A DNA stretch of 64,000 bases from G965216255 sp965216255 (GTDB lineage: Bacteria; Bacteroidota; Rhodothermia; Rhodothermales; Bin80): contig OZ244148.1 of the NCBI GenBank assembly GCA_965216255.1, positions 5,270,001 through 5,334,000 of the forward strand. The letters are read 5' to 3'. The notes under the pieces were generated by a model that had not been told where the DNA came from, did not search any database, and worked only from the letters and a program-made list of their open reading frames with translations. How positions within the stretch are numbered: the first letter of the stretch is position 1; each line of letters starts with the position of its first letter. The position numbers were made by a program, and so were the translations under genes. Below, in pieces: positions 43,842 to 53,182 of this stretch.

Positions 43842-44623
43842 TGCGGTGGCTCCTCCTTCTTGGGAGCTTGCTTGCGGGGTGTGTGGGAGATGGCCGCCAG
43901 GAAATCGTGGTGCTGGCTGCGGCATCGCTGACCGATGCCGCAGAGGCGCTGGCCCATGATTTTGAAATTGCCCACGCGGATTATCGGATCCTGCTCAGTA
44001 CGGGATCGACATCGATGCTGGCCCGGCAGATTGAGCATGGTGTACCGGCCGACATCTTTCTTTCGGCGAATCTTGCATGGCTTGAGCATCTTGACAGGCA
44101 GGGAAGGGTGGCTGTGGCCACGGTGTTGCCGATGGGCACCGCTCTGGTAGTGGCCGGCCGCCCATCGGGACTGTCTCCGCAGTCCCTTGCGGAACTGGGC
44201 TCGGCCGCGCGTATCGCGGTAGCAGATCCAACCCACGTCCCTGCAGGAATGTATGCCCGGGCCGGGCTTACTTGTGCAGGCATGTGGCGGACGCTGCAGC
44301 ACCAGCTTGTGCCTACGATGGATGTTCGCGCCGCGCTGGTGTCCATGACAAGCGGCGCAGCCGACGTGGCGATAGTGTATGCATCGGATGTGCTGTTGTC
44401 CTCTGATGCCCACATCCTGTTTTCGTGGCCCGCTGCATGCGCGCCTCGAATAAGGTATGGCGCCGCCTTGCTCTCCAGAGCTTCCAACGAAGACGCAGCA
44501 CGAGAATTTCTGTCCTTTGTTGCCGATACAGCACGCCATGCTTTGTGGCGCCGGTTTGGATTTGCGCCACGGCGTGCCGACCCGGGTGATTCCTGGAGGT
44601 TCGACGATAGTCTGGCACCATGA
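43841..44623 (+). CDS. modA: molybdate-binding lipoprotein ModA
   Basis: 260 residues. Lipobox LLAGC at residues ~10-14. EIVVLAAASLTDAAEALAHD, FLSANLAWLEHLDRQG, and VADPTHVPAGMYARAGL are the ModA ligand segments with the two Ser/Thr anion-binding positions (AAASL and STGSTSMLA). Delivers molybdate to ModB, supporting the Moco operon 6 kb upstream. One-base overlap with the upstream gene and ATGA overlap with modB. Confidence 0.9.
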   Translation: MRWLLLLGSLLAGCVGDGRQEIVVLAAASLTDAAEALAHDFEIAHADYRILLSTGSTSMLARQIEHGVPADIFLSANLAWLEHLDRQGRVAVATVLPMGTALVVAGRPSGLSPQSLAELGSAARIAVADPTHVPAGMYARAGLTCAGMWRTLQHQLVPTMDVRAALVSMTSGAADVAIVYASDVLLSSDAHILFSWPAACAPRIRYGAALLSRASNEDAAREFLSFVADTARHALWRRFGFAPRRADPGDSWRFDDSLAP

Positions 44624-45315
44624 TACTTTCGCCTGAAGAGTGGGATGTGCTGGTGCTCTCCATCCGGGTAGCCGTTCTGGCCGTTGCCGCGAGCCTTCCT
44701 TTTGGCACGTGCATGGCTTACTATCTGGCGCGCAGGCGCGGAGCCATCGCCTTTGCGGTCGAGAATCTTGTTCAATTGCCGCTTGTGCTCCCCCCGGTGG
44801 TGACGGGTTATGTCCTGCTCATCGCCCTGGGCCCGGAGGGCCCTGTGGGCCGATGGCTGTCCGACACCATTGGTCTTCGGATTGCATTCTCCGGTTTGGG
44901 CGCGGCTCTGGCCGCTGGCATTGTGGCGTTTCCGCTCATGGTTCAGGCCATGCGGGTAGCATTCGAGCAAATAGACCCGGAGTGGGAAGAGGCGGCCTAT
45001 GTATATGGCGGCGGCGGCTGGAAGGCGTTCCGCCATGTGACGCTGCCGCTGGCTGCGCGAGGCATCGCTGCAGGTCTGATACTTGCCTTTGCACGCGCCG
45101 TCGGCGAATTTGGAGCCACCATCGTTGTGGCGGGTAACGTGCCCGGGCGTACACGAACGATACCGCTCGCCATTTTTACCCATCTTAACCAATTGGGCGG
45201 CGAAGAGGCAGCTGTGCGGCTGGTAGCTGTGGCCGTGCTTCTGTCGGCTTTTAGCCTGGTGGTGCATGCTCTGCTGACACGCAGGCTTCATCGGCACCGA
45301 CAGGTACAAACGTAG
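44620..45315 (+). CDS. modB: molybdate ABC transporter permease ModB
   Basis: 231 residues with five to six membrane helices. The EAA loop reads EQIDPEWEEAAYVYGGGGWKA-like, and GEFGATIVVAGNVPGRT near the end is diagnostic for molybdate/tungstate permeases. ATG overlaps the modA stop. No ATPase gene modC follows: the next gene encodes a TPM-domain protein, so the ATPase must come from elsewhere. Confidence 0.92.
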   Translation: MILSPEEWDVLVLSIRVAVLAVAASLPFGTCMAYYLARRRGAIAFAVENLVQLPLVLPPVVTGYVLLIALGPEGPVGRWLSDTIGLRIAFSGLGAALAAGIVAFPLMVQAMRVAFEQIDPEWEEAAYVYGGGGWKAFRHVTLPLAARGIAAGLILAFARAVGEFGATIVVAGNVPGRTRTIPLAIFTHLNQLGGEEAAVRLVAVAVLLSAFSLVVHALLTRRLHRHRQVQT

Positions 45316-45338
45316 GGACTTATTCGGATTACACTACT

Positions 45339-45992
45339 ATGAAGCATCCATTGACCAACGACGAACTGCTGCAAATTCGAGAGGCCGTCGGCCGTGCTGA
45401 AGGCAGGACAAGCGGCGAAATAGTTCCATTTGTCGCGGTGCGGAGCGCGGCATACGAGATTGCCGTGTGGCGTGCTTCGGCTACCCTGGCGGCCGCTGCT
45501 TGTTGTGTATTGATGCTGCTTGAACTGCTCTACGAGGGATGGAGTCTTTCGTGGCTGTATACGGGTATCAGCCAGACTCTGGTAATCGTCGGGGCGGGAA
45601 CATGTGGCGCGGCCCTTGCAGCGCTGGTGCCTTCGATTAAACGGCTGTTTGCGGGCAAGACGCGGCTAGCCGATGCGGTGCACCGCCGCGCGGTGGAAGC
45701 TTTCGTGGAGAAAGAGGTCTTTAGTACCAGAGATCGCACAGGTATTCTTCTGTTTGTGTCTCTGTTCGAGCGACGCATTGAGGTGCTGGGCGATTCGGGC
45801 ATCAACGAGAAGGTGTCCAGGAACGACTGGGCCAGCATCGTTGACAGGATTCGCGAGAGTATCAAGGCTGGCAAGTTGGCAGAGGGCCTGACGTCGGGGA
45901 TCGAGATGTCCGGCGCTCTTCTGGAGCGAAGCGGCGTGGAGATCCGGCCAGATGACACCAACGAGCTTGCGGATGATGTTGGTCTCGCCTGA
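45339..45992 (+). CDS. TPM-domain membrane protein
   Basis: 217 residues. N-terminal ~35 residues (NDELLQIREAVGRAEGRTSG..VPFVAV) plus a C-terminal part (FSTRDRTGILLFVSLFERRI, VLGDSGINEKV, IKAGKLAEGLTSGIEMSG) make the TPM_phosphatase/Psb32-type domain, split by two hydrophobic segments (~residues 48-66 and 75-98). Family roles include membrane-protein quality control; none proven here. Starts 23 bp after modB. Confidence 0.82.
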   Translation: MKHPLTNDELLQIREAVGRAEGRTSGEIVPFVAVRSAAYEIAVWRASATLAAAACCVLMLLELLYEGWSLSWLYTGISQTLVIVGAGTCGAALAALVPSIKRLFAGKTRLADAVHRRAVEAFVEKEVFSTRDRTGILLFVSLFERRIEVLGDSGINEKVSRNDWASIVDRIRESIKAGKLAEGLTSGIEMSGALLERSGVEIRPDDTNELADDVGLA

Positions 45993-46869
45993 GCATGCAC
46001 AGGGCTGTGCATGGGCGCAATCATGTACCAGTCCTGAAAGGTGCCCGGTGGTCCGGAGCCGTGGTATCGCGAAACGTCGTTAGTCGTTCGCAGGCCAGAA
46101 GCAAATGAGTCGTGCGCCACGGCGCTCCCCCGGTCTAGTCGGCCTCCGGTAGCTCCCGGTGAGGGAAAGTCCATCACTTGCCCCGTAATTTTGAACGCAA
46201 TTCTGCGCAGAGTACATCCTCCTTGCCCCGCGCCCGGATGGGTGTCGTGCCGTGGAACAGGCAGTTCCGGGCGCTACCATGAGTGTATTCCGGGAAGTCG
46301 CGCAGGACTGCGCCGCTCGCGACCGGGGGCACGGGCCCGGTCACAGCGAGAAGCGCCCTGCAAGGCCTTTCGAGTGTTGACGGAAGCTGCGCAGCCCGCA
46401 GCGGCATCCCTTGTTGAAGGGATAACCTTGCGCGGCAGCGCACTACCTTCACGGCGTGGCGTTTCCGCTTGCGCGCGGCAGAGCATGGGTAAAATGCTGA
46501 TTTGTATTATTTGCGAGGTCATGCATCGAGATCGCATTCGCTTCCGTGGTGTAGTGCGTATGCTGTTGGCGGCAGACCACACGAGCTGGAGGCCGTCTGT
46601 AGGATGACCATGGCACTCCGTACGGCGTTTTGGGCCGCTGCTCAAGTAGCGCACGGGAATGATCTTCAGGTGATGGTTCCGGGCTCACTCTTTGGCTTTA
46701 TTCGCAGCCGTTGTGGCAAGCCTGTTCAGCCTGTCGTCCTCGGGTACTGACCAAGGAATTTTCGGGCTGGCGAAACGTCCGCACCGGGATGGCGGATAGT
46801 TGCATACCTTGTGCCTGCATCCTGCCGGGTAATGCATACAACGGATTGGGTATTGCGGTAAGAATAAAG
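45993..46869. other. 877-bp gap rich in inverted repeats, no gene
   Basis: No open frame on either strand has coding character. Several strong hairpins occur: atccctt/aagggat with a 4-base loop (46406-46423), gaccggg/cccggtc around 46319-46341, ggaac/gttcc (46256-46270) and gtcgcg/cgcgac just before. I compared by eye with RNase P RNA, tmRNA and cobalamin riboswitch cores and found no full match. Confidence 0.45.
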
Positions 46870-49800
46870 ATGTGCAAGGGGCCTCGTTTGCCAGAAAAGC
46901 TAGTGGGGCGATGTCTTCCCGTATTGACCGTGCTCACACTGGTGGCTGCGGCCCCTGCCAGCGGCCAGCGCGTGGCTAACCCGTTCGAGAGCCTGGATTT
47001 GCACCGGGATTCACTGGATGCGAGCAGTCAGCAGCCCTTCGTTCTCAGGCCCTTTATTCGCCCAGGATCAGAGACCGTATTTGCCGGTCCAGTCGCGCTG
47101 GACACGGTGGCGTATCGCATAGACTACCGATTTGGACGTCTCTGGGTTGACGGACTGGATACTTCCGTAGTGGTAGTTGCCGAATACAGGACATGGGGAC
47201 TCGGACTTCGAGAGGGATATCGGCGGGAATTCACGCGGGCAGGCTTGCAAGATACCCTAGCGGAAGCGGCAGATCACCGCGCGGGCACGCTCGCCTTAGA
47301 TGACGTCAACCTGCAGCGCAGTGGGTCCATTACGCGGGGCATACTTGCTGGAAACAGGCGTGATGCCACCATAGAGTCCGGCCTCCGCCTTCAGTTGGCC
47401 GGACAGGTCGCTAGCGACGTTCGCATACGCGCAGTGCTCACCGACGAAAGCACGCCCATACTTCCGGAGGGGACCACGCAGCGGCTAAGCGAACTGGACC
47501 GCGTTTTCATAGAAATCGACTCCAGGCAGGGCCGTGCGCAGCTCGGTGACATCGAGGTTGAGTACGAAGCGAGTGAATTTGCCCGCTTTACCCGCAAAGT
47601 ACAGGGAATCGGTATTCAGGCCAAAGCCGGGCCCGGTACGCTGCAGGTAACAGGGGCCACGGCCCGCGGTTTGTTCTGGAGCCAGGAGATATCGGTGCTG
47701 GACGGTGTTCAGGGGCCTTATCGGCTTGCAGGGCAGCAAAGCGAACGATTCATATTCATCGTACCAGGCTCGGAAGTCGTCTATATCGATGGAGAGCGCG
47801 CAGAACGGGGTGAAACGAATGATTATGTAATAGACTACGCCACTGGAGAGATCACGTTTACGTCCACACGCCTTATGCGCGATGACAACCGTGTGCGCGT
47901 CGAATATCAGTACCGGACTACTGAATTCACGAGGACTGTACTCGGGGCTAACGTTGGGGCTTCCTTCGGTCCGCGAACGACAGGACCTCCGCGCTTGCGC
48001 CTGGGCGCGACCCTGCTCCGCGAAGCGGATGGACGGACGTTCGATCAGGAATTTGGTCTCACTGCACACGATCGCGAACTGCTCAGTGCTGCCGGGGATT
48101 CTGCCGTCTTTCGCGATGGCGCTTCCGTAGTAGCCTTTGACGCAGAGGCACCCTATGTACAATACGTACGGCGTGATACGCTTTTGGGCGGGGTACACCG
48201 CACATACTTTGCCTCGGCAACCGAAAAGCCTACCGGCGACGTTTATCGCGTCCGATTTTCGTATGTGGGGGCGCAGCAGGGAGCCTACACGCGTGAAGGG
48301 CAGGCTACCAATGGCATACTGTATGTCTGGCACGGCCCGGGGCAGGGCGACTATGCGCCGGTACAGGCCCTGCCGAAACCCCGCGAGCAACGTATGCTGG
48401 ATCTCCGGGGAGGGTTTGTCCCGGTACCGGGCATTGAGGTGTTTGGTGAATGGGCGAGATCCCTCCATGATGGAAATCGTTTCTCGGACATCCACGAGGA
48501 AGATGACCGCGGTGGTGCCTATCTGGGCGGTTTCCGCGTAACGCCGCGCCGGCTGGGACCGCAGTGGCTGGGCACGGTAGCGCTCGATGCGCGTCGACGG
48601 CGACTGCAGGAGGGCTTCACGCCGTTCAATCGCATACGGCCGGTAGAGTATGCGCGCAAGTGGAATCTGGACAGCCGACGACACGCAGGCCGCATGCAGG
48701 GAGAGGAACAAATCGATGAAGCCCACCTGGAGTGGGTCTTCACGCCACATACTCAAATTGGTGCGGACGTTGGGAGGATTCGGTTGGCGGATGGGTTTAT
48801 GGGCCGAAGAGCCGAGGTCCTGCTAAGCGTCGAGGAACAGCGATTTCCGCGGCTGCGCTACCACCGCGTGGATATCACGAGCCAGGATCCGCATCTGCTT
48901 GAAGATGGGGTATGGGTCCGGCAGCGTGGTCGCCTGGAGCAGCCCGTTGGGAGCCTGGTTCCGGCTCTGGAAATCGAGCGGGAGCGCCGGCACATGCGTG
49001 CGGAAGGCTCGGACAGTCTGACTGCGGCCTCGCTGGCCTTTACGGAGATCCGCCCGGGGATAGTATGGCAGCAAGGTAACACGGAGCTAGGCGCCCGCGT
49101 GGAGATTCGCGAAGAGGATCGATGGGGCAGCGGCAGGCTGGAAAACAATGTGCGTGCCGTCACCGTCGAGTCGCACTTTGAGCTGCGGCCCGTGCGGGCG
49201 CTACGGACGGAGGGTCGCCTCGGCTGGCGGACTCGAAGTATGGCAGAACGAAGCAGGCAGCAGTCTGTTGTCCTCCGCTGGTCCGGTAGATGGTGGCCGT
49301 GGCGCAGCCTGCTGAAGATGAACTGGCACTACGAGGCACTCTCGGAGCGCACGCCTATTCTACAGGAGATCTACATTCGAACCGGCCCCGAAATCGGGGA
49401 ATTCGTGTGGCAGGACGACAATAGAGACGGCTTGGTTCAGATCGACGAATTCGTTCCAGAAACCACGCAGGACGAAGGCACCTACGTGAGGACGTACCTT
49501 CCGTCCGATACGCTGCAGAGCGTTATTGGCCTGCAGTCACGCGCTACCTTCGAATTCGACCCTGCGCGCCGGTGGCGAGAAGCCATGTCTGCATGGAAAA
49601 GGCGTCTGGCCAACGTATCGACCCGTACAATTATCCAGATCCAGGAGAAAAGCAGGACGCCCCGGATATCTGATGTTTACCTGCTCCGCTTGCACGCATT
49701 TCGCAGCCCCGAAGCCACCTTGAGGGGATTGCTGTCCATTCGTCAGGACGTGTTTCTATTCCGCAACCGACCTCGCTTCGGAATGGACGCTTCGGTCCGG

Positions 49801-50364
49801 AGTCTGCGGACCCTTAGCGCACTGGCCGCCGGAAGCGAGTCCCGAGCAATTGATGCATGGAGGGCGGAAGGGAAGGTCGCTCCCTCGCCTGCCTGGCAGC
49901 TGCGCCTTGCCGTCGAAGACGAGTACAAGAGAACAGCAAGCGAGACTTTCGCGTCGCGCTCGTTCGATATCCGAAGCCGAAGGGCAGAGCCGGAGCTGGT
50001 CGTTAGTCCGGGCCCGCCGTGGCGCTTCACTCTGGGCGCGGTAGCCATGAAGAAGAAAGCGACCACGGCCGTGGCGAGGGTCTGGAAGGTCCCGCTTACT
50101 GCGTCCTACGCACGCGCCGGCAAGGTAAGCATCACCGCCCGCTTGGAAGGCTCATCCGTTAATATCCGCGGCGCACGCTCTACAGGCCTGGCTTATTATG
50201 AACTGACCGATGGCAGGGGGGAAGGACATTCCTACCTCTGGACGCTCACGGCCTGGTATCAACTCACCAGTACGCTGAGGGCGACCCTGTCGTACAACGG
50301 CAGGAATCCTGAGCGAACGCCGGCTATCCATACCGTCCGAATGCAGCTAAGCGCTGTCTTTTGA
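46870..50364 (+). CDS. large outer-membrane beta-barrel-like protein
   Basis: 1164 residues from ATG 46870, chosen because a signal peptide follows (LPVLTVLTLVAAAPASGQ); the frame extends to 46711 without support. Residues ~150-290 contain LQRSGSITRGILAGNRRDAT and LQLAGQVASDVRIRAVLTDE with DRVFIEIDSRQGRAQLGDIE, a module I know from large FCB-group outer-membrane proteins of unknown role. VPGSEVVYIDGERAERGETN with DYATGEITFTSTRLM follows, then many alternating amphipathic strands, and the C-terminus ends in Phe (VRMQLSAVF), typical of barrels. GPEIGEFVWQDDNRDGLVQI is a calcium-type DxNxDG loop. Function unknown. Confidence 0.75.
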   Translation: MCKGPRLPEKLVGRCLPVLTVLTLVAAAPASGQRVANPFESLDLHRDSLDASSQQPFVLRPFIRPGSETVFAGPVALDTVAYRIDYRFGRLWVDGLDTSVVVVAEYRTWGLGLREGYRREFTRAGLQDTLAEAADHRAGTLALDDVNLQRSGSITRGILAGNRRDATIESGLRLQLAGQVASDVRIRAVLTDESTPILPEGTTQRLSELDRVFIEIDSRQGRAQLGDIEVEYEASEFARFTRKVQGIGIQAKAGPGTLQVTGATARGLFWSQEISVLDGVQGPYRLAGQQSERFIFIVPGSEVVYIDGERAERGETNDYVIDYATGEITFTSTRLMRDDNRVRVEYQYRTTEFTRTVLGANVGASFGPRTTGPPRLRLGATLLREADGRTFDQEFGLTAHDRELLSAAGDSAVFRDGASVVAFDAEAPYVQYVRRDTLLGGVHRTYFASATEKPTGDVYRVRFSYVGAQQGAYTREGQATNGILYVWHGPGQGDYAPVQALPKPREQRMLDLRGGFVPVPGIEVFGEWARSLHDGNRFSDIHEEDDRGGAYLGGFRVTPRRLGPQWLGTVALDARRRRLQEGFTPFNRIRPVEYARKWNLDSRRHAGRMQGEEQIDEAHLEWVFTPHTQIGADVGRIRLADGFMGRRAEVLLSVEEQRFPRLRYHRVDITSQDPHLLEDGVWVRQRGRLEQPVGSLVPALEIERERRHMRAEGSDSLTAASLAFTEIRPGIVWQQGNTELGARVEIREEDRWGSGRLENNVRAVTVESHFELRPVRALRTEGRLGWRTRSMAERSRQQSVVLRWSGRWWPWRSLLKMNWHYEALSERTPILQEIYIRTGPEIGEFVWQDDNRDGLVQIDEFVPETTQDEGTYVRTYLPSDTLQSVIGLQSRATFEFDPARRWREAMSAWKRRLANVSTRTIIQIQEKSRTPRISDVYLLRLHAFRSPEATLRGLLSIRQDVFLFRNRPRFGMDASVRSLRTLSALAAGSESRAIDAWRAEGKVAPSPAWQLRLAVEDEYKRTASETFASRSFDIRSRRAEPELVVSPGPPWRFTLGAVAMKKKATTAVARVWKVPLTASYARAGKVSITARLEGSSVNIRGARSTGLAYYELTDGRGEGHSYLWTLTAWYQLTSTLRATLSYNGRNPERTPAIHTVRMQLSAVF

Positions 50365-50426
50365 CGGTTGCAGTTCCGGTCGGCAGGGACTATCTTCGGA
50401 AGTTGCGGTAGTCAGGCTCAGTGCAC

Positions 50427-51056
50427 ATGTTCCGAATTCGTAACCCAATGCCGCTTCTGGTGATACTGGTACTTGGGTTCCAGTATAAAGCAGAGGCTCA
50501 GCAGACTTCGCCGTCTGACGAAGCGCTTGAGGAGTTGTTTTGGAAGCGGCAGGAAGAAGCGCGATCACGCTACGTGCCGGCCGAAGTAACATTCATGACC
50601 GGGATGATTGCCCATCATGCCCAGGCCCTCGTCATGTCGGCCTTTGCTCCTACCAACGGAGCGGGCAAGGCTGTCCGTATTCTCGCTGCCCGAATTATCA
50701 ACGCTCAGAAGGACGAGATTGCATTGATGCAGAAGTGGCTGCGGGACCGCGGCCAGCCCGCCCCTGAAGTCCATAGGGGAGGGCATATGCCTGGCACAGG
50801 TCATGCTCTTATGCCCGGTATGCTTTCTCAGGAGCAGCTTCAGGAATTGGAATTGGCGAGCGGCGCGGCATTCGACAAACTGTTCCTCACCTATATGATC
50901 CAGCATCATGAGGGTGCGGTCAGCATGGTTAGGAATCTGTTCCGGCACGACGGCGTCGGGCGGGATGAGGCCGCATTCAAACTGGCGTCAGCTATTCATG
51001 TTGACCAGATTACCGAGATCGCGCGAATGGAAGAAATGCTCGGCCAAGGAATGTAG
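50427..51056 (+). CDS. DUF305-family exported protein
   Basis: 209 residues. Signal peptide (PLLVILVLGFQYKAEAQ), then the DUF305 four-helix ferritin-like domain with paired metal-type motifs FMTGMIAHHAQALVMS and YMIQHHEGAVSMV, and a Met/His-rich linker (GGHMPGTGHALMPGM). Members are often linked to copper handling; no copper gene is adjacent, so that is only suggestive. ATG 50427 is preferred to GTG 50421. Confidence 0.85.
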   Translation: MFRIRNPMPLLVILVLGFQYKAEAQQTSPSDEALEELFWKRQEEARSRYVPAEVTFMTGMIAHHAQALVMSAFAPTNGAGKAVRILAARIINAQKDEIALMQKWLRDRGQPAPEVHRGGHMPGTGHALMPGMLSQEQLQELELASGAAFDKLFLTYMIQHHEGAVSMVRNLFRHDGVGRDEAAFKLASAIHVDQITEIARMEEMLGQGM

Positions 51057-51093
51057 CCTGGTCGGTCTTCGCCTACACCAAATAGCCCAAACA

Positions 51094-53133
51094 ATGAAAC
51101 CCATTACCCGCCTTTATTCGGCAGCACTGCTTTTTTTGGTGCTGGCATTTGCCGCGTGTGCCCCGAGGCCGCTGGCGCAGCCGGATGATGCGATGGCCGA
51201 GGAGCCCATGGCGGCGGTAGATGTCATGGTGGAGCCCATGGCGGCAGTAGATGTCATGGTGGAGCCCATGCCCGAAGAGGCAGTGGGGTCCAGGGACCCC
51301 CGTGTCGGGCTTGGTGCCGGCCTGTTCGATGCAGAAGAAGCCATATGGAATCTGGAGCTGGTTTCTGCCACGCGTCCGTCCGAGGCGTTTGTTGGCGTGA
51401 CCAATTCCGATCTGGCTTTCAAGGGCAACTATGCCATCCAGGGTAACTACAATGGTATTCAGGTCTGGGATATTCTGGACCCTTCGGCTCCGGTTCTGTC
51501 CACGGAGTACGTGTGCCCAGCCTCTCAGAGTGATGTCTCGGTGTATGGTGACCTTATGTTTGTCTCCGGTGAGGGGATGGGGGGAAGGCTGGACTGCGGA
51601 ACGGATGGTGTGCAGGAGCGCGTGAGCCAAGATCGGCTGCGTGGCATTCGGATCTTTGATATCAGCAACATTCTGAGTCCCGAATATGTAGCCAATGTAC
51701 AGACATGCCGGGGATCGCATACGCACAGCGTTCTCAAAGACCCCGACGACGACGAGAACGTGTACGTATATGTATCCGGATCTGCACCGGTACGACCGGC
51801 AGAAGAACTGCCCGGGTGTTCCGGGCTGTCGCCCGATGAAGATCCCAACTCGGCCCTCTTCCGGATCGAAGTCATCCAGGTCCCGCTGGATAACCCATCG
51901 GCCGCGGCCATTGTCAGTTCTCCCCGCATCTTTGACGATCTGACTGCACCGCCTGAGCACGGCCAGGCTCCTGCCGACTTGGCCATGATTGAGGCCGCAA
52001 AGGCTGCCGGCGCTTTCGTCGTCAGTCTTGTTGGTCAGGAAATGATCTTGCCCGATCGATATGTGGAGCGGATGATGCAGGGGTTCCTGACGGAGCAGGG
52101 CAAGGAAGGGCCTGCCACGGCGGCAGATAGCGCGGCATTTCGTGAACAGCTCCCCAACCTCTTCGCGGAAATGATCGGCGCTCCGCATGCCGAATCGGAC
52201 GGGCCAGAGGCCGGCCCTACTCAATGCCACGACATTACGCTCTATCCCGAAATAGGTCTGGCTGGCGGCGCATGCGAGGGCTATGGACTTCTCCTTGACA
52301 TCACGGACCCGATCAATCCCCACCGTATTGACGCAGTCGCGGATTCCAATTTCGCCTACTGGCATTCGGCCACCTTCAACAACGACGGCACCAAGATCCT
52401 GTTTACGGACGAATGGGGCGGCGGAGGATCGCCCAAGTGCCGCGCATCCGACCCCATGGAATGGGGTGCAAACGCCATCTTTACGCTGGAAGATGGAAAG
52501 ATGCAGTTCAAGAGCTATTACAAGTTGCCCGCCCCGCAGACCCCGGAGGAGAATTGCGTGGCCCACAACGGGTCCCTGATCCCTGTTCCAGGTCGCGACT
52601 TGTTCGTGCAGTCCTGGTACCAGGGTGGTATCTCGATAAGCGATTGGACCGATCCGTCCAACCCCATGGAAATTGCCTACCACGACCGCGGCCCTGTCAG
52701 TGCCGAGAGCATGGAAATGGGCGGGAGTTGGTCGGTCTACTGGTACAATGGACTGATTGTAAGTAGCGAAATAGCGCGCGGCCTGGACATTTTCAGGCTT
52801 GTTCCCAGCGACTTGCTGACGAAGAATGAAATTGCCGCAGCCAACACCGTAGAACTTGAATATCTGAATGCGCAAGGCCAGCCCACCTACAAATGGCCCA
52901 CTACATTCGCGCTGGCACATGCGTACGTAGACCAGCTCGAGCGGTCTGGTGGCCTGTCGGCCGAACGCGCCGGCTCCGTGCGGCAGTCCCTTATGGGCGC
53001 GGAGGCGGCATCTGGTGACGCACGATCGGATGCACTGGCCGGGCTTGCCGCGGGACTTTCGGACGATGCTGCGGCAATGGAGGCGGAGAAAATCCAGATG
53101 CTGGTGCAGGTCGTTGCGGACCTCGGAGGATGA
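51094..53133 (+). CDS. LVIVD-repeat lipoprotein
   Basis: 679 residues. Lipobox LVLAFAAC at ~residues 14-21, a low-complexity segment with a tandem 13-residue repeat EPMAAVDVMV (51205-51282), then beta-propeller-like LVIVD repeats (NYNGIQVWDILDPSAPVLS, RGIRIFDISNILSPEYVANV, YGLLLDITDPINPHRID, GGISISDWTDPSNPMEIAY) with several Cys and HSATFNNDGTKILFTDE. The last ~100 residues are alanine-rich helix. Outer-membrane or surface lipoprotein of unknown ligand. ATG 51094 is 37 bp after the DUF305 gene. Confidence 0.82.
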   Translation: MKPITRLYSAALLFLVLAFAACAPRPLAQPDDAMAEEPMAAVDVMVEPMAAVDVMVEPMPEEAVGSRDPRVGLGAGLFDAEEAIWNLELVSATRPSEAFVGVTNSDLAFKGNYAIQGNYNGIQVWDILDPSAPVLSTEYVCPASQSDVSVYGDLMFVSGEGMGGRLDCGTDGVQERVSQDRLRGIRIFDISNILSPEYVANVQTCRGSHTHSVLKDPDDDENVYVYVSGSAPVRPAEELPGCSGLSPDEDPNSALFRIEVIQVPLDNPSAAAIVSSPRIFDDLTAPPEHGQAPADLAMIEAAKAAGAFVVSLVGQEMILPDRYVERMMQGFLTEQGKEGPATAADSAAFREQLPNLFAEMIGAPHAESDGPEAGPTQCHDITLYPEIGLAGGACEGYGLLLDITDPINPHRIDAVADSNFAYWHSATFNNDGTKILFTDEWGGGGSPKCRASDPMEWGANAIFTLEDGKMQFKSYYKLPAPQTPEENCVAHNGSLIPVPGRDLFVQSWYQGGISISDWTDPSNPMEIAYHDRGPVSAESMEMGGSWSVYWYNGLIVSSEIARGLDIFRLVPSDLLTKNEIAAANTVELEYLNAQGQPTYKWPTTFALAHAYVDQLERSGGLSAERAGSVRQSLMGAEAASGDARSDALAGLAAGLSDDAAAMEAEKIQMLVQVVADLGG

Positions 53134-53182
53134 GCTGCTGCCGTAGGGAAAGCGCCCCGATGCCATTGACCCCGACTGATAC

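Noticed and set aside
42579..43925. 448-codon minus-strand frame opposite HU and the zinc-ribbon gene
   Set aside because: The plus-strand genes have clear HU and zinc-ribbon motifs and ATGA coupling; the antisense frame is a shadow.
46086..46100. Minus-strand GCGAACGACTAA resembling the start of a tmRNA tag (Ala-Asn-Asp)
   Set aside because: The tag would be three residues, and neither a tRNA-like acceptor end nor the usual 5' part of tmRNA is found nearby.
46150..46180. RNase P RNA core, from gagggaaagtcc
   Set aside because: The partner strand of the P4 helix and the rest of the conserved core could not be found.
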